Source: Campylobacteraceae bacterium
GTDB taxonomy: Bacteria > Campylobacterota > Campylobacteria > Campylobacterales > Sulfurovaceae
Reading direction: 5' to 3'
DNA: 43,684 bases
NCBI GenBank assembly: GCA_027036015.1
Contig: JALVTH010000024.1
Span: 1 to 43,684 of the forward strand
This document shows positions 17,159-27,142 of this stretch, one piece after another; positions within the stretch are counted from its first letter, which is position 1; each line of letters starts with the position of its first letter. Under the pieces are notes generated by a model. That model was not told where the DNA came from. It worked only from the letters and a program-made list of their open reading frames with translations, and did no database searches. Position numbers and translations under genes: made by a program.

Positions 17159-17226
17159 TTTTCTACCTTTCATAAAATCACTACTTAAAACTCATTTTTC
17201 AATAACAACTATAACATATTATACAA

Positions 17227-17253
17227 AAAGTGTAAAGTAACGCTTAACACTTT
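17227..17253. promoter_or_regulatory. Candidate MerR-type operator (imperfect inverted repeat)
   Basis: Arms AAAGTGTAAAGT and GCTTAACACTTT (12 bp, two mismatches) flank AAC. The repeat lies between the MerR-like gene and the divergent phosphoribosyltransferase gene. On the minus strand TATAAT follows (17219-17214), so the dyad overlaps the region upstream of the -10 for the regulator's own operon. Long dyads near the -10 are usual for MerR proteins. Confidence 0.5.
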
Positions 17254-17343
17254 ATAAAAAAATTATTACTTTTGTTTCAATTTGCAACATAAGTAGCTTT
17301 GATTTTTTTATATATGTGCTATGCTAAAGCAAAGGAGGAATTT

Positions 17344-17964
17344 ATGTTTGCAAATAGAGAAGAAGCAGCAAAGCTTTTAGCTCAAAAATTACAAGAGTAT
17401 AAAAACTCAAATAGCATTGTAATTGCACTGCCAAGAGGTGGTGTACCTATTGGAGCTATCATTGCAAAAGAGTTAAAGATTCCTTTTGATATCTTTTTTG
17501 TCAAAAAAATCCCCTCACCCTACAATAGGGAAGCTGGTATTGGAGCAGTAAGTGAAAATGGCTACTATTTTGTCAACGAAGCAGTAAAAAACTCGCTGGG
17601 TATTGATAATCATTACATTCAAAATCAAATCAATGAAATTATGCAAAAAATTAAGGAAAAAAGGGCTCTTTATCAAAAAGCAAGAGTGCCAATTAAAAAT
17701 AAAGATGTCATCATTGTAGATGATGGCATTGCAACAGGTTCTTCCATGCTTTTAGCAGCGCGCGCTCTCAAAGAAGAAGGAGCCAAAAATGTTATAATTG
17801 CTGCTCCTGTAGCTCCTCTTGATGTTGTTATGCAGCTAAAACAAATTGCCAAGGAAGTTGTTGTACTTGAAATTCCGCAAAATTTTATGGCTGTTGGGGC
17901 ACATTATCTTGATTTTCACCAATTAAGTGACGAAGAGGTAATGCAAATTTTAGCTCAATTTTAA
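17344..17964 (+). CDS. Phosphoribosyltransferase-family protein
   Basis: The protein has 206 residues. The PRPP-binding motif is VIIVDDGIATGSSM (about residues 122-135), the hallmark of type I phosphoribosyltransferases, and SIVIALPRGGVPIGAIIAKE (about 23-42) is the usual preceding segment. The substrate base cannot be told from sequence; members of this group are often annotated only to family. I chose the ATG at 17344 because AAAGGAGG lies seven bases upstream; an in-frame ATG at 17299 has no such site. An extended -10 (TGCTATGCT) is at about 17316-17324. The gene is convergent with the NlpC/P60 gene and their stop codons overlap. Confidence 0.8.
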   Translation: MFANREEAAKLLAQKLQEYKNSNSIVIALPRGGVPIGAIIAKELKIPFDIFFVKKIPSPYNREAGIGAVSENGYYFVNEAVKNSLGIDNHYIQNQINEIMQKIKEKRALYQKARVPIKNKDVIIVDDGIATGSSMLLAARALKEEGAKNVIIAAPVAPLDVVMQLKQIAKEVVVLEIPQNFMAVGAHYLDFHQLSDEEVMQILAQF

Positions 17965-19286
17965 TAACAAAGCTTTAAGTTAATAATCTTTTGCAAGGTA
18001 TTTGCCATTTTGCTTTTTTGGCGCAAAAATGGTAATTCTTTTCCTGGCTCTAAGCTTGTAATAATAGTTTTAGCTAAAATATATTTGCTAAAATCTTTCA
18101 TTCGAACACCCCAGTAGGTATGCATGATAATTGGTTCATTTTTATAGCGTCCAATATAAATACCAATATGTCCTGGCACATATAAAAGGGAGCAAAATGG
18201 CTTTGCATAGCGTAAAATCATATCTTTTTTAGTTCTGCCTTTAAAAGGCTTGATATTAATAAGAGAAGCTGCATTTTTTAATTGATTTTTCGAGGTTCGA
18301 TAAAGAAATTGTCCAAAAACAGCAAAAAAATCTTGCGTTGTGGCTGAGCAATCTCTGCCATAACAAATTCCACCCCAGCCATATGGCTCACCTTTGAGCT
18401 GTTTTGCAACAAATGCAACATTTTTAGGAGTAAAAGGAAGAGGAAAAGAAGTTAAAATATTTTTGTTAACTTTATCAATTGCTTCTAAGATGGCATAACC
18501 TTTTTTATTTTTACTTGCATAAAAGTAGCGTCCATTTTTTTTTGGAAAAAGAGCACCAAGCTTTATAAACGTTACTCTTTTGCCATTGCTTAAAAGCAAA
18601 GAGTTATCTTTAATTACCACTCCAAATGAAGCCTTTTCAAATTTTTTTATAAAATTTATATCAACAAGGGCAATATCTTTTGTCAAAATCCAGCCAAAAG
18701 CTCCTGGAGCATGCACAAGCGCCCATTTTTTATCTAAAGAAAAGTGCGAAATAAAAAGCGGGGTATTAATTTCTATTGCACTATTTTGCAAATAATCAAA
18801 AGGAAAACCTTGAGTGCTTTTCCAAGGCTCTCTATATGCATGAAGCTTTGTTGGCAGGGAGCGTAAATTAGAGTGTCTAATGGTAATTGCTCTTAATTTA
18901 ACGCTATTTAAGGCTTGAAAATTTGCATTTTTAATAATTTTTTGCGCAAGGCGGGGGTTAAAAAGCTTTCTTGAATTTCTAAAAACTGGATGCTTAAATA
19001 AATTCACAGCCCAAGTAATATCGCTCCATGGCTCATTAAAACTTTTTTGATGCCAAGGAGCAAAAAAGTGAACTTTATACTCTTTTGCTAAAGCAAGCTG
19101 ATGTGAATAAGATACCTTTGGAATTTGCTTAGCATAAAAGCTTAGATTTTGAGCAATGGTATAAAAATCTTTAATTGTATGAAAAGGCAAAAAATTTAGC
19201 GCACTTTTTGGGCGATGCGAAGCAATTAAAATATTTTGTGAAACTAAAATATCAAATAGCAAAAGCAAAAGAGTTATCTTTTTCAC
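17961..19286 (-). CDS. SH3-domain NlpC/P60 (C40) cell-wall hydrolase
   Basis: The exported protein has about 441 residues. Its N-terminus (KKITLLLLLFDILVSQNILIA) is a signal peptide. A stabilising N-terminal domain (about 40-180) is followed by SH3-like segments (GAFGWILTKDIAL) and a C-terminal C40 peptidase. The catalytic Cys lies in YGRDCSATTQDF (near residue 313), His in VPGHIGIYIG (near 372) and the third polar residue in IMHTYWGV. It would cut peptide stems of peptidoglycan in the periplasm. I chose a GTG start at 19286, after AAAAGG, rather than the upstream TTG at 19310, which lacks a ribosome site and lies against a -10-like TACTAT. It follows ruvC on the same strand after about 70 bp. 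Confidence 0.82.
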   Translation of the reverse strand: MKKITLLLLLFDILVSQNILIASHRPKSALNFLPFHTIKDFYTIAQNLSFYAKQIPKVSYSHQLALAKEYKVHFFAPWHQKSFNEPWSDITWAVNLFKHPVFRNSRKLFNPRLAQKIIKNANFQALNSVKLRAITIRHSNLRSLPTKLHAYREPWKSTQGFPFDYLQNSAIEINTPLFISHFSLDKKWALVHAPGAFGWILTKDIALVDINFIKKFEKASFGVVIKDNSLLLSNGKRVTFIKLGALFPKKNGRYFYASKNKKGYAILEAIDKVNKNILTSFPLPFTPKNVAFVAKQLKGEPYGWGGICYGRDCSATTQDFFAVFGQFLYRTSKNQLKNAASLINIKPFKGRTKKDMILRYAKPFCSLLYVPGHIGIYIGRYKNEPIIMHTYWGVRMKDFSKYILAKTIITSLEPGKELPFLRQKSKMANTLQKIINLKLCY

Positions 19287-19357
19287 CACAAAGCCTTTTT
19301 TTTGGGGCAATAGTACTACTTTTTTAAGATAAAATCAAGCTAAAGCAAAAGAAGGAG

Positions 19358-19834
19358 TTACTTTCTAAGTCTTACTCTTTGCGCATGCGTTATTGCAACA
19401 GCCATAGCATCTGTAATATCAAGCGGCTTTATCTCTTTTTTAATATTTAAAATACGCTTTACCATAAAAGCAACTTGCTCTTTGCTCGCTTTTGCCTTGC
19501 CTGTGAGTGCTTTTTTAACTTGTAATGGGGTATATTCATAAAAATAACCTATTTCTTGAAGCATCTTTAAACTTAATGCTCCTCGAAACTGCGCTAACTT
19601 AATAACTGTTTTTGGATTGTATGCATAAAAAATATCTTCAATTGCAACCTCATCAATTGTATATTCATTGAAAATTAAATCAATTGCCTCCATCATATCG
19701 ACTAATTGCTCTTGCAAAGGTTTTGGTTTAATTTTTATAAGTCCTGCTTCTATTAAAGTGTTATTCACACCATTAAAATTAATGATACAATAGCCTAAAT
19801 TACGGCTTCCGGGGTCAATTCCTAAAATATTCAT
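19358..19834 (-). CDS. ruvC: Holliday junction resolvase RuvC
   Basis: This 158-residue protein matches RuvC along its length. It begins [18 protein letters not shown] with the first catalytic Asp (residue 7). The second acidic site is in [14 protein letters not shown] (about 64-77) and the last pair in [16 protein letters not shown] (about 137-152). It forms the dimeric nuclease that cuts four-way junctions with RuvAB. The gene is divergent from dnaA and shares the origin region; the first DnaA-box-like sequence overlaps its start. This ruvC-dnaA arrangement is common in Campylobacterota. Confidence 0.95.
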   Translation of the reverse strand: MNILGIDPGSRNLGYCIINFNGVNNTLIEAGLIKIKPKPLQEQLVDMMEAIDLIFNEYTIDEVAIEDIFYAYNPKTVIKLAQFRGALSLKMLQEIGYFYEYTPLQVKKALTGKAKASKEQVAFMVKRILNIKKEIKPLDITDAMAVAITHAQRVRLRK

Positions 19835-19942
19835 TCACACCTTTCTTCACTATGTGAAAAACTTACTTCACATCCTCTTTCAATCGCCATTTTAGCTAAG
19901 CTTGGCTAAAATTTTAAAAAAAGTTTTTCACATAGGCTAACA
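19831..19942. other. Candidate oriC1: DnaA-box cluster upstream of dnaA
   Basis: DnaA-box-like sequences of the Campylobacterota type are TCATTCACA (19831-19839), TTTCTTCAC (19842-19850), TGTGAAAA (19853-19860), ACTTCACA (19865-19872) and TTTTCACA (19925-19932). An A/T tract (19907-19924) lies between the last two. Together with the boxes downstream of dnaA this matches the bipartite origin layout described for Helicobacter pylori. Assignment is by motif only. Confidence 0.6.
19889..19912. repeat. 24-bp near-perfect palindrome in the ruvC-dnaA gap
   Basis: Arms ATTTTAGC (19889-19896) and GCTAAAAT (19905-19912) are perfect; the centre TAAGCTTG continues the dyad with one mismatched pair. The flanking genes are divergent, so a terminator is not expected here. 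It is more likely a protein-binding site or structure in the origin or dnaA promoter. Confidence 0.6.
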
Positions 19943-21262
19943 ATGGAAAATGGACAAAAGATTTTAGAAAAGCTAAAAGAAGAAATTTCTCAAAGTGAAT
20001 ATAATCGATATATTAAAAATTTAGAATTTGATGCTGCCTCTTCACGAAGTGATATTTTAATTTATAATGCACCAAATATTTTAAGTGCAAAGTGGATTCA
20101 AACCAAATATGCCAAAAAAATTGCCCATCTTTATGAAGTGCAAACAGGCATCAATGCAGAAGTAGTCATTAATATTAAAAATAAAAATCAAAAAAGAGCT
20201 TCTAAGCTTTTATCGCAAAAAAACAAAAGCAGTTCATCTACTATTTTAAATCCTACCTTTACTTTTGAGAGCTTTGTAACGGGTGAGTCAAACCGCTTAG
20301 CTTATAATGTTGCTAAAGCAGTTGCCCAAAAACCGGGTATTCAATACAATCCTCTTTTTATCTATGGAGGGGTAGGACTTGGAAAAACACACCTTATGCA
20401 AGCAATTGGAAACTATCGCTTAAATAAAGGTGATAAAGTTATTTATAATACCTTTGAGCAATTTATGAACCGCTACATTGCTCATATTCGCTCCAATACA
20501 ATGGATCGATTTAGAGAGTATTATCGAAACTGCGACATTTTATTAATTGATGATATTCAATTTATTAGCAATAAAGAGCAAACCCAAGATGAGTTTTTTC
20601 ACACCTTTAATGAATTACACTCTCTTAGCAAACAAATCGTCATTACTTCTGATAGACCACCAAAAAAGATTGCAGGGCTTGTTGATAGATTAAAAAGCCG
20701 TTTTGAATGGGGAATGCTTGTTAGCATTAATCCGCCTGAGCTTGAGACAAAAATTGCAATTATTAAGAAAAAAGCAGTTATGGATGGAATTTATCTTGAT
20801 GATGAGGTGGTAAACTTTTTAGCAAGCAAACTTGGAAGCAATATCAGAGAAATAGAAGGCACTATAATTAGGCTTAATGCCATGAGTAATCTCTTGCGAC
20901 AAAAAATTACACTCGATTTTGCAAAAAATGCTATTGAAGATTATATGCAAGAGAAAAAAGAGAGTATTACGATTGATTCAATCGTTGAGACAGTTGCCAG
21001 TGAGCTAAACGTTAAAATAAGTGATATCAAAAGCAAAAAACGCGCTAAAAAAATAGTAGAAGCTAGACGCATAGCAATCTATTTAGCACGAAACCTTACA
21101 CCAAATTCAATGCCGCAAATTGCAATCTATTTTGGTATGAAAGATCACTCAGCAATTTCCCATACAATGAAAAAAATAGAAGAAATTATTCAGAGTGATG
21201 AAAACTTTAAAGTGCTAATTGATGAAATTGCACATAAAATAGAAAGCAAAAAAATTAGCTAA
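19943..21262 (+). CDS. dnaA: Chromosomal replication initiator DnaA
   Basis: The protein has 439 residues. Domain I/II covers about residues 1-105, the AAA+ domain III about 106-325 with Walker A GGVGLGKTHL and Walker B ILLIDDIQF, and the DNA-binding domain IV ends the protein with IYFGMKDHSAISHTMKKIEE. It binds DnaA boxes, opens oriC and loads the helicase. The ATG lies ten bases after a TTTTCACA box. There is no strong Shine-Dalgarno sequence just before it (AGGC only), which hints at modest or controlled translation. DnaA boxes flank the gene on both sides, so autoregulation is likely. Confidence 0.97.
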   Translation: MENGQKILEKLKEEISQSEYNRYIKNLEFDAASSRSDILIYNAPNILSAKWIQTKYAKKIAHLYEVQTGINAEVVINIKNKNQKRASKLLSQKNKSSSSTILNPTFTFESFVTGESNRLAYNVAKAVAQKPGIQYNPLFIYGGVGLGKTHLMQAIGNYRLNKGDKVIYNTFEQFMNRYIAHIRSNTMDRFREYYRNCDILLIDDIQFISNKEQTQDEFFHTFNELHSLSKQIVITSDRPPKKIAGLVDRLKSRFEWGMLVSINPPELETKIAIIKKKAVMDGIYLDDEVVNFLASKLGSNIREIEGTIIRLNAMSNLLRQKITLDFAKNAIEDYMQEKKESITIDSIVETVASELNVKISDIKSKKRAKKIVEARRIAIYLARNLTPNSMPQIAIYFGMKDHSAISHTMKKIEEIIQSDENFKVLIDEIAHKIESKKIS

Positions 21263-21451
21263 AAATTTTTTTCGCCGCCACTTTTTATAAAAATTCCAAA
21301 AAAATAATGTATAATTTTATTTAAGTTTATGTGAAAAGTCAAAATCCTTTTAAGAGCGTTAAAAACACCAAAAAAAGAGAATTTCAAAAACTTTTCACAT
21401 ATTCATGCAACTAACTAACTATTACTAACTATATAAAAATAAGGGAAGCTT
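21263..21451. other. Candidate oriC2: dnaA-dnaN gap with inverted DnaA boxes and CTAACT repeats
   Basis: TGTGAAAA (21330-21337) and TTTTCACA (21392-21399) are inverted DnaA boxes about 60 bp apart. Just beyond the second box, 21411-21433 consists of CTAACT-type repeats running into ATATAAAAAT, a good candidate unwinding element. On the opposite strand these read as TAG/TTAG steps, reminiscent of DnaA-trio elements. This half also contains the dnaN promoter region. Confidence 0.55.
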
Positions 21452-22519
21452 ATGAAAATTGCAACACGAAAAGATATCATCGAATCAATTTTAATCAATG
21501 CTCAACCTTTTCTTGAAAGAAAAGATCCAACAAACATCACTTCTCACATTTTTCTTGAAGCAAAAGATGGTTTGGTAACGATTAAAGCAACCGACAACGA
21601 AATAGGTCTTAGAGTAAAAAGCGATCAATTTGAAATTATGCAAGAAGGAGCCTTTACAGCTAATGGAAAAAAACTTTTAGATATTGTAAGAAGTTTAAAA
21701 GCTGATACAATAACTTTTGAAACAAACAAAGATAGCCTTGTAATTACGCAAAATAGCGCGAAATTTAAACTACCTACCTTCGATTATAACGAATATCCAA
21801 GCTTCCCTACTATTGAAAATAAAAGCCAAATCTCACTTGATGCTCTAACACTTATTCAAAGTCTTAAAAAAATCATTCCAGCAATTGATACCAATAACCC
21901 AAAATATGAACTAAATGGTGCTCTAATTGACATTAAAGAAGATAAAACCTTTTTTGTTGGAACTGATACCAGACGCTTAGCCGTTGTAGAAGTTGACACT
22001 GCTACAAACGAAGAGCTTTCACTCATTATTCCTAAAAAAACGATTATTGAAATTCAAAAACTCTTTTTAGACTCAATAGATATTTTTTACGATGAAACAC
22101 ATTTAATCGTAAAAAACGATCAATTTTTTCTTTTTAGCCGCTTAATTAATGGAAGATTTCCAGATTATCAAAGAATTATTCCACAATCTCTGAAACATCA
22201 ATTAACTCTTAATAAAAAAAGCCTACTAGAGGCTATGAAAATGATTTCTATTATTTCACCAGAAATTAAAATTACCTTTGAAGAGGGCAAAATTACACTT
22301 CAATCACTCAATGACAACAACCAAGAAGCACAAATTGCAATTGAAGCGCCAATTTCAATGAATGAGCCTTTTACCTTTGCGGTTAATAGCAAATATCTTT
22401 TTGACTTTTTAGCTCAAATTGATACTGAAGATTTTATTATGGGGCTTAATGAACCAAATCTACCTTTTTTAGTAAAAAGTCAAAACTTCTTAACTGTTAT
22501 TATGCCTATTATTCTTTAA
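21452..22519 (+). CDS. dnaN: DNA polymerase III beta sliding clamp
   Basis: This 355-residue protein has the three-fold repeated clamp architecture. Recognisable pieces include FTANGKKLLDIVRSLK (domain 1), FVGTDTRRLAVVEV (domain 2, the typical GTDGHRL-like turn) and the C-terminal LPFLVKSQNFLTVIMPI. The dimer ring tethers polymerases to DNA. The ATG follows AAGGGAAG. It lies directly after dnaA in the standard order, but pyrG rather than gyrB follows it, 12 bp downstream. Confidence 0.96.
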   Translation: MKIATRKDIIESILINAQPFLERKDPTNITSHIFLEAKDGLVTIKATDNEIGLRVKSDQFEIMQEGAFTANGKKLLDIVRSLKADTITFETNKDSLVITQNSAKFKLPTFDYNEYPSFPTIENKSQISLDALTLIQSLKKIIPAIDTNNPKYELNGALIDIKEDKTFFVGTDTRRLAVVEVDTATNEELSLIIPKKTIIEIQKLFLDSIDIFYDETHLIVKNDQFFLFSRLINGRFPDYQRIIPQSLKHQLTLNKKSLLEAMKMISIISPEIKITFEEGKITLQSLNDNNQEAQIAIEAPISMNEPFTFAVNSKYLFDFLAQIDTEDFIMGLNEPNLPFLVKSQNFLTVIMPIIL

Positions 22520-25719
<3,200 letters not shown>

Positions 25720-25746
<27 letters not shown>

Positions 25747-26142
25747 AGCTCTATTTTTATATGCACTAATAAGTTTTTTCTCAAGGCCGCTAACTTGGGG
25801 GTCACACTCTAATAAAATATAGCTTCCATCTTCACAAGTTGAATAGTTGCAAGTATACGTTGCATCAGCACCATATAGCTTAAGGCTATTTTTGTTAATA
25901 GTAGCGGTGTATCGCTTTTCTTCTTTTGCCGTCGTAAAAGTATTATCGGTATAATAGGTTTCAGTCAAAGAGCTGGGACTAAATTGATACTTTATAAACT
26001 TTCCTTGTGTTGCATCTACTTCATACCAGGTATATTTTGGTAAAAGTTTATTGGCTTCTTCAGTAGAAAAATCTTTATTGTTTCCACATCCACTAAAGAG
26101 CAAAAGTGCTGCAATTGCAGTAAAAATACTTTTTTTAAACAT
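25720..26142 (-). CDS. Small lipoprotein, paralogue family member A
   Basis: The protein has 140 residues with signal MFKKSIFTAIAALLLFSGC, lipidated Cys19, then GNNKDFSTEE. The mature part shares a pattern with the lipoproteins at 26284-26721 and 32912-33361: WYEVDATQGKFIKYQFS, an L-T-x-Y-x-T/S-D strand, TYTCNYSTCEDG and a last cysteine before SG. Two or more disulfides are possible in the periplasm. I chose the ATG at 26142 because AAAGGAAG precedes it and the lipobox then falls in the right place. An extended -10 (TGCTACAAT) is about 40 bases upstream. The 3' end overlaps recJ by 27 bases. Function unknown. Confidence 0.7.
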
Positions 26143-26283
26143 TGAACTTCCTTTAGGTTTTCCAAAAAATGAAATTGAATTACTGCAATTGTAGCACAAA
26201 TAAGACAAAATAACATAAAAAAGACATAAAAAATAATTTTATATAGAAAATTTGGGTTAAATAGTAACAATTTTTATAAATAT

Positions 26284-26721
26284 TTATGGCATATTTGTAA
26301 TAGCCTTTTGTTTGGAATTCCAGCCACAAAGCATGATAGGATTCATTCCACTAACATTTGGCGTGCAATAAATTCCAATAAATTCATCATCATTGCAGCG
26401 AGATATTTCGCAACTATAAGTAATGCCATCTTTTAACATTTGAAAATGATCTCCATCACTAAAATCAATTGGATAAAAGTTTTCATCAATCTCTTTTGTA
26501 AAACTTTTATCGCTAAATCGATATTCTGTAAGTTGATTAGTTGTAAATTTATAAATTGCATATTTGTTTTGTGTTGAGTCAATATCATACCATTTTGCAT
26601 TGTTTTGTGTAACGATTTCTTTGCCACTTTTTATTGCAAATTTATCGGAGCTTGAATTAGTATTGCATCCTAAAAAAAGAATTATTGGTATAATTAGTAA
26701 AAAAATTTTAAGGTTTTTCAT
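26284..26721 (-). CDS. Small lipoprotein, paralogue family member B
   Basis: The protein has 145 residues. The lipoprotein signal MKNLKIFLLIIPIILFLGC places the lipidated Cys at residue 19. The mature part parallels its neighbour: KWYDIDSTQNKYAIYKF, TEYRFSDKSF, ITYSCEISRCNDDEF and a late cysteine before VSGMN. It ends CGWNSKQKAITNMP. The ATG follows AAAAGGATG. It is divergent from feoA; the gap between them holds two CCAT-N3-ATGG palindromes and the Fur box. No enzymatic motif is visible; I do not propose a function. Confidence 0.7.
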   Translation of the reverse strand: MKNLKIFLLIIPIILFLGCNTNSSSDKFAIKSGKEIVTQNNAKWYDIDSTQNKYAIYKFTTNQLTEYRFSDKSFTKEIDENFYPIDFSDGDHFQMLKDGITYSCEISRCNDDEFIGIYCTPNVSGMNPIMLCGWNSKQKAITNMP

Positions 26722-26742
26722 TTTTCATCCTTTTAAATATTA

Positions 26743-26804
26743 CCATATAATGGATATATTTAGAATATTAACATAATAAACTTAAAAATATGTCCATTTT
26801 ATGG
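26743..26804. promoter_or_regulatory. Pair of CCAT-N3-ATGG palindromes between a lipoprotein gene and feoA
   Basis: CCAT-ATA-ATGG is at 26743-26753 and CCAT-TTT-ATGG at 26794-26804, with starts 51 bp apart. The same spaced half-sites in one divergent control region suggest operators. The second could also be a weak hairpin. Confidence 0.35.
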
Positions 26805-26842
26805 AGCTTTTTAGAAAATTATGCTTTAAGCTCTTTTTAATT

Positions 26843-26861
26843 GATAATTGTTATCATTATT
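26843..26861. promoter_or_regulatory. Fur box upstream of feoAB
   Basis: GATAATTGTTATCATTATT matches the classical 19-bp Fur box (GATAATGATAATCATTATC) at 15 of 19 positions and contains the perfect dyad GATAA-TTG-TTATC. It ends 24 bases before the feoA start, a position suitable for iron-dependent repression. Confidence 0.8.
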
Positions 26862-26885
26862 AAAAATTTAAAAAGGGAGTGTGGG

Positions 26886-27128
26886 ATGACATTAGCTGAG
26901 GCAATGAAAGGACAAAAAATCATTGTAAAAAAGATTAATGCAAATGATGCCCTAAAACAAAGACTCTTTTCTTTTGGACTTGTAAGAGGCGCTGAAGTTG
27001 AAGTTGTTGATTGCTCTTTAGGAAAATCAGTTATTGAGCTAAAAGTTGGCAATACACTTTTTGCTCTAAGAAAAGAAGAAGCACAAAAAATAGAAGTTGA
27101 GCCAAAAAATGAAGTTATTGCAGTATAA
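26886..27128 (+). CDS. feoA: Ferrous iron transport protein FeoA
   Basis: This 80-residue SH3-like cytoplasmic protein supports FeoB. The sequence MTLAEAMKGQKIIVKKINAN followed by ALKQRLFSFGLVRGAEVEVV and a strand VIELKVGNTLFALRKEEA is typical of FeoA. I chose the ATG at 26886 because AAGGGAG lies upstream; a frame opening at 26841 would run through the Fur box and is unlikely. It is 14 bp before feoB and in the same operon. Confidence 0.92.
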   Translation: MTLAEAMKGQKIIVKKINANDALKQRLFSFGLVRGAEVEVVDCSLGKSVIELKVGNTLFALRKEEAQKIEVEPKNEVIAV

Positions 27129-27142
27129 AGGATAAAATAAAA

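Noticed and set aside
17299-17343. Upstream ATG for the phosphoribosyltransferase
   Set aside because: It lacks a ribosome site and would place the -10-like TGCTATGCT inside the coding region; the ATG at 17344 has AAAGGAGG.
26170-26240. TGTC repeats before the lipoprotein at 26142 as a third member of the direct-repeat regulon
   Set aside because: The clearest TGTC copies are 19 bp apart, the distance to the -10 differs, and the AGTGAC core is absent.
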